41,419 bases of DNA, from the NCBI GenBank assembly GCA_018985235.1, contig JADGIG010000023.1, positions 1 through 41,419 of the forward strand, read 5' to 3'. The position numbers and the translations under genes were made by a program. Below are positions 26,652-35,350 of the stretch, one piece after another (position 1 is the first letter of the stretch; each line of letters begins with the position of its first letter). Origin of the DNA: Sanchytrium tribonematis (Eukaryota > Sanchytriomycota > Sanchytriomycetes > Sanchytriales > Sanchytriaceae). The notes under the pieces are model-generated. The model ran no database searches and was not told where the DNA came from. It worked only from the letters and a program-made list of their open reading frames with translations.

Positions 26652-27507
26652 ATGTCCTCGGCATTTTTGAAAGACATTCAAGGTTATCTGTCTAGAAGTC
26701 AGTTGTTTAACCCACTAGACCATTTCTATGTTCCTGTCTTTCATGCCCACAAAGTGGCGCTAGACACTCATGCTTTAGATATAAGTCTTGTCCGAAAGTT
26801 CGTGCTTTTTTTTGTATATAGTTTTGGAGGAAGTTGGACAGCACATGTACTAAATGGCGACAAATTGCCTGTTCTGGACAATTTGATCATCTTGTATACT
26901 TTAGTATTCGTTGTTAGTGGCATCATGCACTACTTGGCAAGGGAACAACAAAAGTATTTGACAATTTACAGATACATTTTGGCAATTGGAGATGAATGGG
27001 TGAAAGTTAGATCAATTCAGAGACTTCACAAGTACTTGGGCACTTCACAAGAAAACCATAATGTACGAGCAATTCTCTTGGCGAGTTTGGGAGGTTATGG
27101 TGGTGGATTATGGGACTACATTTTTAATATTTCGAAGCAGCATAACACGAGTATCTTGGATGTGGAACCAGTCGATTTTATTTGGACATCTATTGCTCCG
27201 AACATTTGGTCGAGTATAGCAGTCTCAACATTTCTCGGATTCAAGAAAGATGTGATTGTAGCTTCTGGAGTTAAGATTGCCATATTCTTGAGCATTTTGA
27301 TAAGAAATATTCAAGATGTCAAAAATGGAAACATTGTTGAAGAAAAACCCGCTGTTAAACGTAAATTTTATTAATTTAGGTGGAAGATCTAAAACGAAAA
27401 AGAACAAGAGCTCTGAAAATATTAAACCCGCAGATGATGTGCCTGAAGAAACAACAGCACGTAGACGAACTCTGCGATCGAGATCACGACAAAGTTTGGC
27501 CGATTAA
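26652..27507 (+). CDS. TRIC-type intracellular cation channel (TMEM38-like), one 19-nt intron
   Basis: Exons 26652-27360 and 27380-27507 give 278 aa. TRIC channels are K+ channels of the ER that balance charge during Ca2+ release. The protein has about six to seven hydrophobic helices. The family marks are K-V-R-S-I-Q-R-L-H before the central helix and the G-G-Y-G-G-G-L-W-D repeat loop (the conserved G-G-x-G-G of TRIC), plus a second glycine-bearing half with I-A-P-N-I-W-S-S. The tail, mostly coded by exon 2, is basic (T-A-R-R-R-T-L-R-S-R-S-R), like the ER-facing/cytosolic tails of fungal and animal members. ATG 26652 was chosen from the CCAAT spacing; ATG 26604 would add 16 residues. The stop overlaps AATAAA. 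Confidence 0.82.
27361..27379 (+). other. 19-nt intron in TRIC channel gene
   Basis: The sequence is GTAAATTTTATTAATTTAG, phase 1. Splicing turns ...P-A-V-K into R-G-R-S-K-T-K-K and adds about 40 basic and acidic residues; unspliced reading ends within three codons. Same layout as the other short introns (TAAT at 12-15, AG end). Confidence 0.8.
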
Positions 27508-27562
27508 TAAATTTGGTGTCCAATTTTCAAACGAGTTTTTTTGACCTTGATATCGTTCTCGA

Positions 27563-27569
27563 CCAATCA
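27563..27569 (+). promoter_or_regulatory. CCAAT box upstream of membrane orphan
   Basis: CCAATCA, sense orientation, 50 bp before ATG 27620. Confidence 0.5.
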
Positions 27570-27619
27570 TGGATATCAACTCAATGTTATAAATAAAGAA
27601 AGCCTCTTAACATCGAGTC

Positions 27620-28537
27620 ATGAACGCGAAGATCTATAATCTAGTGGATACAGCAGACTACATCTGCTTCGGTATAGCTCTTTGTACAAATATTCAAGGA
27701 CTGTTAATTTCACCTGTTTTATTAAAAAAAGACTGGAAAAGAAACATTGTAGTAGTTTTGGCCAATGCATGCTACTTGATAAGTAACTTGGTCAATTTTG
27801 GCCAAAAAGGTATACAAGATTGTTTATTATCGGGCTACTTGATCCAATTATTCATGATTTTTGGCTCAATTCTAGAAGTTCATACACCGATTGTGCGAGC
27901 TTTTCCACTATTTAATGCAAAATTGAAAAAAATAGTACCAATTGCGAGTTTTATAATGATACTTTGTCAATTTTTGGTTTTAGTCGACTTTCATGTGGAA
28001 TGTGATTCAATCAGCAAACGATTTTTGTCGTTGCATTCAGCTGCTCCTGCACAATTTGTGGCTAATATTTTTTCTATATTTATACTGTTTGTCGCGTTCT
28101 CGAAAATTATTGAGCTGATTGACAAATCAGAATTTGCAAAGAATAATTCAAAAATGCAGTTGATTCGTACTTTGTCAAAGTACTCTTTGTATTTTGCGAT
28201 TTCAGTAAAAGTGGGTCACACCGTTTTAGACGCTACTAACTTTGGAAATTCGTCTAGATTATTAAGCGACGGAGCCATCACCATTGCTCTTAGAAGTAAT
28301 CTTGTTGTCTTTTTAATGATTTCCCAATTTACCTTGGAACTAACCAAGCAAGCTGGAGATCAATCAACCCATAGTGATTCCAACAGTAAGCATGAGAAAA
28401 GCTTTGGGACGACTAGCGGAGGTCACGTAAGTAAACTGTCCGAAAAATCTAAAAATGCTGCTAATAATCAAAAGAGACAATCTTTCCGAGAAAACAAAAA
28501 AGCTGAACATAGCATTGTTGAAGTTGAGGATGATTAG
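27620..28537 (+). CDS. multi-pass membrane protein of unknown function
   Basis: The 305-aa protein has about six or seven hydrophobic helices (roughly residues 14-33, 43-62, 74-92, 109-127, 148-168, 193-208 and 226-245). A hydrophilic, Ser/Lys-rich tail of about 60 residues ends in acidic E-V-E-D-D. The count and tail suit a receptor-like 7TM protein with a cytoplasmic C-terminus. I see no DRY-type or other GPCR motif and recognise no family. It has its own CCAAT box 50 bp upstream and is followed 94 bp later by the ZIP gene on the same strand. Confidence 0.7.
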   Translation: MNAKIYNLVDTADYICFGIALCTNIQGLLISPVLLKKDWKRNIVVVLANACYLISNLVNFGQKGIQDCLLSGYLIQLFMIFGSILEVHTPIVRAFPLFNAKLKKIVPIASFIMILCQFLVLVDFHVECDSISKRFLSLHSAAPAQFVANIFSIFILFVAFSKIIELIDKSEFAKNNSKMQLIRTLSKYSLYFAISVKVGHTVLDATNFGNSSRLLSDGAITIALRSNLVVFLMISQFTLELTKQAGDQSTHSDSNSKHEKSFGTTSGGHVSKLSEKSKNAANNQKRQSFRENKKAEHSIVEVEDD

Positions 28538-28631
28538 TTTAAGTCAATAAAATTTCAGAATTGAAAATTTTCGGAAAGTATCCGATTGATTGCTTCAAAA
28601 TTACCCTTGTTTTCAAATTCAAGTGTTTCCT

Positions 28632-29568
28632 ATGGAAGATAACGTCTTGTTTGCTTTTATACTTACTTTAGCAGCTGGCGCAGCAACCGGTTTAGGAGCT
28701 TTATTACCATTTGCGCTGCCGAATTCAGATAATAATGCTACTCTTGGTATCTGTTTGGGATTGAGTGCTGGCGTTATGATATATATCAGCTTCACAGAAA
28801 TTTATACTGAAAGCGTCGAAATGTTTGCCAAAATACCTTCTACAAAACACTTGCCCATTTTGTTTTCTTCAATTGCATTTTTTTCTGGTGCTTTGCTCTG
28901 TATTTTATTAGACTGGCTTGTGCATTTCATATTACCTGATGAGGAGCAAACTCAAATAAAGGAGAAGAAAACTAAGAGGAAATCAAAACGAAAAAGTAAA
29001 CCAAGCTCTAAATCAAAAGACGATGTTTCTAAGACAGATGATAATGATTCCAATGCCCCAACAAATCAACAACTGACTAAAATGTCTGCTCTGTCTGCAT
29101 TGGCAATAGCCCTTCATAATCTGCCAGAAGGTATGGCCACATTTTTTGCATCTTTGACCAATCCAAAGCTTGGTGCCAGTTTAGCAGTTGCAATAGCAAT
29201 TCACAATATACCTGAAGGAATTGCCGTTGCGCTGCCAATATACTACGCTACCAATAGTAAAAGTAAGGCGTTTCTATATGGATTTGCAAGTGGATTAACA
29301 GAGCCTCTAGGAGGGATTATTGCATACTATATTATCAAACTGGCATCTGCATCGTCTACTGACGTGACTGAAAGTGCAGCTTTCTCGTTCATGTTTGCTT
29401 TGGTTTCGGGGATGATGGTGTACATATCATTGGTTGAGTTGTAATCACAATTAATTTAGGCTACCGACTGCCCACAAATACGATCCCCAGGATAAATTTG
29501 TGTCTAAAAGCGTTATTTTTGGAATGATAATAATGTCCACCTCTTTAGTTTTATTTGATATGAATTAA
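28632..29568 (+). CDS. ZIP (SLC39) metal transporter, ZupT/ZIP11-like, one 19-nt intron
   Basis: Exons 28632-29440 and 29460-29568 give 305 aa. It moves Zn2+ or other divalent metals into the cytosol. The first helices match the ZupT/GufA class: G-A-A-T-G-L-G-A-L-L-P-F, and G-L-S-A-G-V-M-I-Y-I-S-F-T-E-I. Metal-site motifs are A-L-H-N-L-P-E-G in helix 4 and A-I-H-N-I-P-E-G in helix 5. A Lys/Ser-rich cytoplasmic loop lies between helices 3 and 4 (about residues 110-155). The intron splits the V-E-L-L-P-T-A motif of helix 7; exon 2 supplies the last helix. ATG 28632 is the first in frame. Specificity cannot be told from sequence. Confidence 0.88.
29441..29459 (+). other. 19-nt intron in ZIP transporter gene
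   Basis: The sequence is GTAATCACAATTAATTTAG, phase 2. Splicing makes S-L-V-E-L-L-P-T-A-H-K-Y, a conserved ZIP block, and opens a further 35 codons that include the last transmembrane helix. Unspliced translation stops at the junction itself. Confidence 0.9.
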
Positions 29569-29609
29569 ATTCTATATTTTACAATAAATCGATTCGAATC
29601 CCTAGTTTT

Positions 29610-30683
29610 ATGTTTAGAATCACTTTAGAACTTCCGACAGACATAGCTCTGCTAATTTTTAAACTCTGCCCCGAACCTTTTTATTTGAGCAACAAATTTT
29701 ATACCGAAAAATATCTGAGGGAAAAGTATAAGGAGCTACTATTTAGACCATGGCAGCATTATCACTTATACAAAAAACCGACGAGACGTACTATATTTTA
29801 TTACTGTGATTTTATTCAATCAATTCAAGTAGATATGTCCGAAGATCTATATAATTCTCAAAATTTTTGGATTTTTTTAGGAACTTTGAAATGTTGCCAG
29901 AAAGTTGAATTATCAAACAAATTTCAGTATGATGCACCTCTTGACTTAATTGAAAAATTAAGAAATACGCTACCAAATATTAAGGAACTATTGCTTGAAT
30001 CTTTTAAAGTTACTTATTTGAAAGATATGGTTGGTTGGAAAAAAATTAAAACGTATGGAGTGGATAAGGTCGGTTTTCTCGACATAATTGCTTTGAAATC
30101 GCTTTGTAGTCTCTCTACTCTCAAACTTGAAATTGCTGGTAACGAAACTTTTTATAATTGTAAAACTTTGCCTACCGTTGACATTTTGACAATTAATACT
30201 TGGATCAGCAATAACTTGCGATATATATCTTCAGTATTTATCAACTTGAAATATTTAAAAATTTACCACTTTCCCACCATCGATCATATATTTACTATCG
30301 ACATTCTGCCTAATTTTTTGGAGATGTTGGAAATAACTTTTCTAGGCCAAGTTCAAATAAAGACACAACAAACACTGTCCTTCTCGAGAGGTTGCTATAT
30401 TACCGTCGAATTTTTAGACCTCTCTATCTTGAGGAGACTCATTTACCTGTTATTAAATTGCGACAAGACATTTTCAATCACTTTGAAAGAGAAGCTCCTC
30501 TTAAAGAAATGTGAAGGAAGCAGAGTTGAGTTGGTGGTTTTGGATCAGTTTTACAGAGATGAGTTGCAAGATTGGCACACAATTTGCTCTTTATTATCTT
30601 TGGTTGAGATTCATACAAAAGGAATTATGGACTACTTTTTGAAAAATAGTCCAATGGAAATAGGATCAGAGTTGGATGTTTAG
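29610..30683 (+). CDS. F-box-like / LRR-like protein of unknown function
   Basis: This is 357 aa. The opening I-T-L-E-L-P-T-D-I-A-L-L-I-F-K-L-C followed by a Y-L-R-E-K-Y helix looks like an F-box. The body is made of irregular Leu-rich strands and helices (for example L-P-N-I-K-E-L-L-L-E-S, L-C-S-L-S-T-L-K-L-E-I, L-K-Y-L-K-I-Y-H), consistent with a degenerate LRR horseshoe, the usual partner of an F-box. It would act as a substrate receptor of an SCF ubiquitin ligase (inference). The target is unknown. No signal peptide or membrane helix. Convergent with the GDSL esterase, 48 bp apart. Confidence 0.6.
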   Translation: MFRITLELPTDIALLIFKLCPEPFYLSNKFYTEKYLREKYKELLFRPWQHYHLYKKPTRRTIFYYCDFIQSIQVDMSEDLYNSQNFWIFLGTLKCCQKVELSNKFQYDAPLDLIEKLRNTLPNIKELLLESFKVTYLKDMVGWKKIKTYGVDKVGFLDIIALKSLCSLSTLKLEIAGNETFYNCKTLPTVDILTINTWISNNLRYISSVFINLKYLKIYHFPTIDHIFTIDILPNFLEMLEITFLGQVQIKTQQTLSFSRGCYITVEFLDLSILRRLIYLLLNCDKTFSITLKEKLLLKKCEGSRVELVVLDQFYRDELQDWHTICSLLSLVEIHTKGIMDYFLKNSPMEIGSELDV

Positions 30684-30731
30684 TCTGATTTTAGTGCTAA
30701 TTATTCTGGGAATCGAACTATTTGAAATTGT

Positions 30732-31829
30732 TTATTCAAACTGAATGGTATCAGGGCAAGTAAATTCAATGAAGCCTTTGTTAAATGCCCAATTTTGATC
30801 TTTCTTTTTTTCACTTGATCTTAAAAACAAATTTCTCCAATAGACTGTTGCCAGCCTTTCGTGCATTTCTTTCGTGGGATGGCTGCAGTCTGTCTTAGTC
30901 AAGCTTGAGTAGTGTAAACTAGTAAGGTCCATGTTCTCGGCACTAGGATCATAAATCAACTTAAAATTGCTCGGTTTGCCAATCCAGCTTGCCTTTTCTT
31001 TTTTACTCCACGCTGTACCATTTTTATATTCATCGACAATTCCTTTCAAGATTCTATTCTGTCCAATTTGATAAGCCTTCATTTTAGAGCGAAATTCTTG
31101 ACCATTTTTATCAAAAGGACAAGGACACATACTCCTAAAAAGTTTCTGTCGATTATTGTGTTGACAATTGGGATGGGTACTCGATAGTTCTACCATTTTT
31201 TCAAGATCCCAGATACTAAGCACATCTACAATTACAAACTCAAGTTCTGACCTAAGATAATTCATTATTTCTCTAACATAGAAATCAAAGTAAGGTAGTG
31301 TACTTTGAAATCTCCTGCAATTGTTGAATTGATCATTAAGGCCCACAAAAAATACAATCAATTTCCATTTTTTCTGTAGCTCAGGTTCTTTAATGTACAT
31401 TTTTCTAATTCGCTTAACAAGTTCCTTAGCTTGTCGCATTGAGTCTGATGCGAAAGCCCCAGTCTCTGCCATATTAAGCCCATCACTTTCTCTGAACCTA
31501 TTAAAAGGCCAAAAACATAAGATACCTCTGCACAAATTAATCCAATGAGTGCCCGTACTAGCCCCTTTAATATCCGGATTAAATTTCTTTGCCATGTTCA
31601 CAACACTCCACATATCAGAATCTCCTCCACTAACCGCTGTTGCGCCTCTGTCTTCCCTGAAATTCGCTGGATTGAAAAATGGCCAGGCAGTAAATTGTCT
31701 AGATCCATAACCAGCCAACACTGAATCTCCCATTGATCCAATCATAGCTACATCAAACTTTTTACTTTTGCAGTCATTTAAGTCGCCCACTGTTTGCAAC
31801 GCAAAAGTTAAAAAAATGCAACAGAACAT
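30732..31829 (-). CDS. secreted GDSL/SGNH esterase, phospholipase B1-like
   Basis: The 365-aa protein has a hydrophobic signal peptide at residues 1-12. It carries the SGNH blocks of the PLB1 group: block I G-D-S-V-L-A-G-Y-G with the nucleophile Ser, a conserved S-G-G-D-S segment, block III F-V-G-L-N-D-Q-F-N, and block V near residue 315, T-D-C-S-H-P-T-K-E-M-H-E-R-L-A with the Asp-x-x-His pair. Several cysteines suggest disulfide bonds outside the cell. It is likely to cleave fatty-acyl esters from phospholipids or related lipids. The order of blocks and length match the animal and protist PLB1 units. ATG 31829 puts the signal peptide at the N-terminus. Confidence 0.85.
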   Translation of the reverse strand: MFCCIFLTFALQTVGDLNDCKSKKFDVAMIGSMGDSVLAGYGSRQFTAWPFFNPANFREDRGATAVSGGDSDMWSVVNMAKKFNPDIKGASTGTHWINLCRGILCFWPFNRFRESDGLNMAETGAFASDSMRQAKELVKRIRKMYIKEPELQKKWKLIVFFVGLNDQFNNCRRFQSTLPYFDFYVREIMNYLRSELEFVIVDVLSIWDLEKMVELSSTHPNCQHNNRQKLFRSMCPCPFDKNGQEFRSKMKAYQIGQNRILKGIVDEYKNGTAWSKKEKASWIGKPSNFKLIYDPSAENMDLTSLHYSSLTKTDCSHPTKEMHERLATVYWRNLFLRSSEKKKDQNWAFNKGFIEFTCPDTIQFE

Positions 31830-31983
31830 CTGCTTCTTTGGAAGATTTGAATTTTCAAGTTATTATAAGTGGCAATTTTTAGCCGAGTGGCTCCACTCAA
31901 ATGGCCCGATAACGTGATCAAATTTGTTTTGAGGTGCAGTAAATTCCAACAGTGGTAACACAAGCGAAAACTTGTATACTTGG

Positions 31984-32057
31984 TGTCGCCAACTTGTGCA
32001 ACTTCAAATAGATTTGTGATTGCTTGTTTAACACAAAATTATATTTTGTTGGCGACA
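31984..32057. promoter_or_regulatory. 10-bp inverted pair TGTCGCCAAC / GTTGGCGACA
   Basis: TGTCGCCAAC at 31984-31993 is repeated in reverse complement as GTTGGCGACA at 32048-32057, in the gap between the divergent GDSL gene and the small membrane protein. Similar CTTGTCGCC/GGCGAC strings lie upstream of other genes (about 14753-14762 and 17758-17769). It could be a transcription-factor site or a hairpin in the 5' UTR. Confidence 0.4.
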
Positions 32058-32070
32058 AGACCGAATTATC

Positions 32071-32409
32071 ATGTATTTCTCTCTTTTTGTTTATTCATTC
32101 CCTGCTCCCCTAAAACCCAGTTCTCCATTTAGTGGGGCACATACGGAATATAGTAAATTTGGAAGAATAGGGATGAAATTACAATGGGGATTAATGGGCA
32201 TTTCAATTTTAGCGAGTATCTTAAGTTTATCTGGACCAGAAAATCAAATTAAGGAGAAGCTGGATAAGTTATTAGGGCATGGACCACCTCCATTAAATCA
32301 TCCAGTCCAAAAACTGGCACATCCGCCTTCACAAATCCAACCAATTGATTCGGGTATTCAGGCTTCTAATAACTTGGGGCAGGCTGCTGCCTCGAATTTA
32401 TCACACTAG
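32071..32409 (+). CDS. small single-pass membrane protein, unknown
   Basis: The 112-aa protein has one transmembrane helix at about residues 37-53 (W-G-L-M-G-I-S-I-L-A-S-I-L-S-L), preceded by a basic stretch and followed by a Pro/His/Gln-rich tail. It may sit in the mitochondrial inner or ER membrane; no family recognised. An inner ATG (codon 35, at the helix) is possible. The plus-strand gene ends 45 bp from the stop of the convergent auxilin gene. Confidence 0.5.
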   Translation: MYFSLFVYSFPAPLKPSSPFSGAHTEYSKFGRIGMKLQWGLMGISILASILSLSGPENQIKEKLDKLLGHGPPPLNHPVQKLAHPPSQIQPIDSGIQASNNLGQAAASNLSH

Positions 32410-32453
32410 AGTAACTCCATAATAATACCATTCGAATAAAATTAAATTATTTA

Positions 32454-34332
32454 TTACAATTCGGGATGCTGTGCTTTTAAACTTTCATAAGCTGTATTTA
32501 AAATCGCAAAAACATTCTGTGCTATGAGTTTCTGGGCAGGAGATGTTGATGGCGGCAACTTAATTAGCAGAAACTACTTTATCAGGATGAATTTTGGAAA
32601 CGGTCTTCATGTATGCTTTTTTGATTTGGATAGGTTGCATGACATCCGAAATTGATATATCTTTCCATATAATTCCTGTTTTTAACATTAATGGACCGAC
32701 TGTCGTCAAAAGTGCTCTAATGTTAAGTTCCTTGCCAAGACTCCATTGCTTAATAAGTAAATCTATATCGTCTTTAGCTTCAAATGCCTTTTTGGAGTCT
32801 TCTTCCTTCTTTTCTTGCTCCTTCCTTAACTCTTGGACTCTTTCAGACTTGTTCACATCCATTATGATACCAGGTGTTTGTCTTTGTGTGTTGTTGAAAT
32901 TGATAGCAGGATTTAAAGCCATTTGGCATCTTTTAATGGAGCTCTTTATTATGTCTATGCTGTGAGCGTCACTTGATAGAGATGATAATTGCTGTAAAGT
33001 ATCTAGACAAAGTTGATATTTTTCTAAATTTTCCAATGCCTGTGATTTCTTCAATAGCACTGTAAATAAATCACTAGGTATGAAAGAAAAACCATCGACA
33101 TTAATAGAATTCAAATATTTAAACATTGATGCGACATCAAAAATGGCAGATTTATCAACTTTGGTACAAACAAGTTCAAGTATTGATTCCAGGTCAATTA
33201 TGGCTTCCTTGCTCATACCTGTCTCAAGAAGGCAAATCGCTCGATTTAATAGAATATGTGCAAACAGCGGATGTCGAATTTGCTGCACCGAATACGTCTT
33301 AGCTGCATCAGCGTATTGCCCTGATCTCATTAGATTGTCAGCTTTCAATTTAGATTCAGATACTTCTATCAAAAATGTTGGATTTAATGGCGTGTACCAA
33401 TTTTCTTTCAATATTTTCAAATTATCAATTTTCACTTTTGAAGGATCTGTGACAACTCTTCTAGGCTTAACGGAAGGTTTTTCCTGATAAAGCTGATCTT
33501 TGTTAGCGTCAACAGGATTAAAATATATATCCCCATTGTCAAAAGGCACCAATTTTGATTTTGATTTTTCAATAAATGGCTGGGTAAAGTCCTTTGCCTG
33601 GTTCATAAACTTAGTAGCTTTGTTCAAAAGTGAAGACGATATCGATACGTCTTCGGCTTTCTTTGAAGATCCACTAACAATTAACAAGTCGTCAATTGCC
33701 GCAGTCATATTTCCATTGTTTTTTGACAGAGACTCTAAGGCACTCCTTCTTTCAAACCCCATATTTACAAGTTCAGATGCTAAGCTATCGTAGTTGGTCG
33801 GCTGATTATGATCAGAATTCGAGATTTCTTTTATTTTTGCGCTAGAAGTCTCAATTATATCATAATTAGTTGACTCATTTGTAATAAATTTGTCGTTACG
33901 CATGGTTTTCAAGTTCGAAGCACTACTTAATAGTGGTGGTGCAGTGCTACTTCTTCCATGATGACGATCAAAGATACTGAAGTCATTGCTTATCTGACTT
34001 GCTTGAGGTTCTAAGATTGGCTTGTTAAAAATATCCATAAAATCGTCCGTATTCTGCAGCTTTTGAGGCTGCACTGTTATTTGTTCGTGATTTTGTAATA
34101 CCGTATCATTAATAATGGATCTTTGTGGCAGTGAATTTCCCAGCAAGCCGACATCAAAGTCATGTAATGTGGAGATTGAATTATTATTCATCTCTGGCTT
34201 AATTTGCTTAGGAGACGCAGACGACTTCGTTGATTGAATTTGACCAATTGGTCGCGTGGGCTGCTTTGGTTTTATTGAAACCAGATCATTAAATAGATCA
34301 TCATTTTTCTTAAGTTTAGAATCTTTTGACAT
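32454..34332 (-). CDS. Swa2/auxilin-like UBA-TPR-J protein, one 19-nt intron
   Basis: Exons 34332-32578 and 32558-32454 encode 619 aa. Auxilins recruit Hsc70 to uncoat clathrin vesicles. The N-terminal third is disordered, with D-I-F and F-x-x-L type clathrin/adaptor motifs (D-D-L-F-N-D-L, D-F-M-D-I-F). A UBA domain lies at about 187-225 (L-A-S-E-L-V-N-M-G-F-E-R). TPR-like helices follow at about 330-470 (A-D-N-L-M-R-S-G-Q-Y-A-D-A-A). The J domain at the C-terminus contains the H-P-D loop. The intron sits right after H-P-D-K, and exon 2 adds the rest of the J domain, ending L-N-T-A-Y-E-S-L-K. The same UBA-TPR-J order defines yeast Swa2. Confidence 0.88.
32559..32577 (-). other. 19-nt intron in auxilin-like gene
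   Basis: The minus-strand sequence is GTAGTTTCTGCTAATTAAG, phase 0. Splicing joins H-P-D-K to L-P-P-S-T-S-P-A-Q-K-L-I-A and the conserved J-domain helix V-F-A-I-L-N-T-A-Y-E. Unspliced reading adds five residues and stops. Confidence 0.9.
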
Positions 34333-34467
34333 TTAATGTTTCGAATGATTTTCCATTAAAAACTAATCCGCCAAAAGATATGCCCATTTCTTCGCAATTC
34401 TATTAGAAAATGCTAATTTGCAGGTGGGAATAAGCGCGGCCATTTTTTGTTTTATATCGAAATTCTG

Positions 34468-35301
34468 ATGAATTCTATTTCATTCACGGAGGCATATCAG
34501 CTTGCCAAGGAAGATGTTGACAGACTATCTGGAGCACCTGTTAAATATCAAGAATTGCTACAAAGTATAAAAGTTTACAAGTCCCCAAATGATGCAAAAT
34601 TACATAAAAAATTTCAAATAGAATTGTCTACAGACCTGGTCAAGAAACCAGATATAAAAAGTCTTGATTTATTGAATGCAAAAATGGATGATGCCGCAAA
34701 GAGAAGGCAGCTCTTACTTATGCGGGATAGTTTGAAAATTGAAATTGAACAGGTTAGGATTATTTTTTATCTTTATTTTCTTCATTTAATTATTTGCAAA
34801 AATAGATCTAAAAGGCTATCTGATATCAACAGAAGGTCTGCTGCACGAAAAATTTCTAAATGGTACAAAGCTATTTTGGTGAAAAAGAAAGAATCTAAAA
34901 AATTGTGGGCAATATCCGTAATTCTACCAATTATCCTTAAATTTGTTGAAACGAAACGAATTAAGAAACAACAGCGAAATGCAATCATTGTATATTCATA
35001 TATAAAAGAAACTTATGAATCTGGCTTCTTAATCAACTTAATTCACACATACCAGCTTAAAGTATTAAAATGTCAAGTTTTGACACGCAATTTTTTATCA
35101 AAGAAGCACGCCAAAATTCAATTAAGACTCTTACAGATTGAGCAATTTGAAAAAAAAGGCAAACGGCGAAGACATTCTATTGTGTCAAATAAAAACACTC
35201 GCATTCTCCAAATTTCAGATTTGCTGAAAATTGAGAGAGAAAATAAGATTTACCGTTCTCTTTTTACCAATGAAGATTTGCTAAAATATTTTGAGTTTTG
35301 A
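34468..35301 (+). CDS. basic protein with an IQ-like motif
   Basis: This is 277 aa, unrecognised. The N-terminal third is helical and charged. Residues about 93-108 form an isolated hydrophobic run (I-I-F-Y-L-Y-F-L-H-L-I-I) that starts just after G-T-T-A-G-G in DNA. It may be a transmembrane helix, although it looks odd in an otherwise soluble, Lys/Arg-rich protein. A segment A-A-R-K-I-S-K-W-Y-K-A-I-L-V-K-K-K resembles a calmodulin-binding IQ motif. I tested whether the hydrophobic run could be an intron: no GT-AG choice keeps the frame. The first ATG is at 34468. Such IQ proteins are common in flagellated cells. Confidence 0.6.
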   Translation: MNSISFTEAYQLAKEDVDRLSGAPVKYQELLQSIKVYKSPNDAKLHKKFQIELSTDLVKKPDIKSLDLLNAKMDDAAKRRQLLLMRDSLKIEIEQVRIIFYLYFLHLIICKNRSKRLSDINRRSAARKISKWYKAILVKKKESKKLWAISVILPIILKFVETKRIKKQQRNAIIVYSYIKETYESGFLINLIHTYQLKVLKCQVLTRNFLSKKHAKIQLRLLQIEQFEKKGKRRRHSIVSNKNTRILQISDLLKIERENKIYRSLFTNEDLLKYFEF

Positions 35302-35350
35302 TTTATGAATAAACAATAATTCAATTAAACTCTTGCGTTCTCCTTAAATC

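Noticed and set aside
29588-29602. GATTCGAATCCC, which looks like a tRNA T-loop / B box
   Set aside because: The upstream 80 bp is the coding end of the ZIP gene and does not fold into the other tRNA arms.
34753-34805. Possible 53-nt intron (GTTAGG...ATAG) in the IQ-like gene around the hydrophobic run
   Set aside because: Removing it puts a stop codon straight after the junction, and no other AG nearby restores the frame. It also does not match the 19-nt class, so the open frame is kept.
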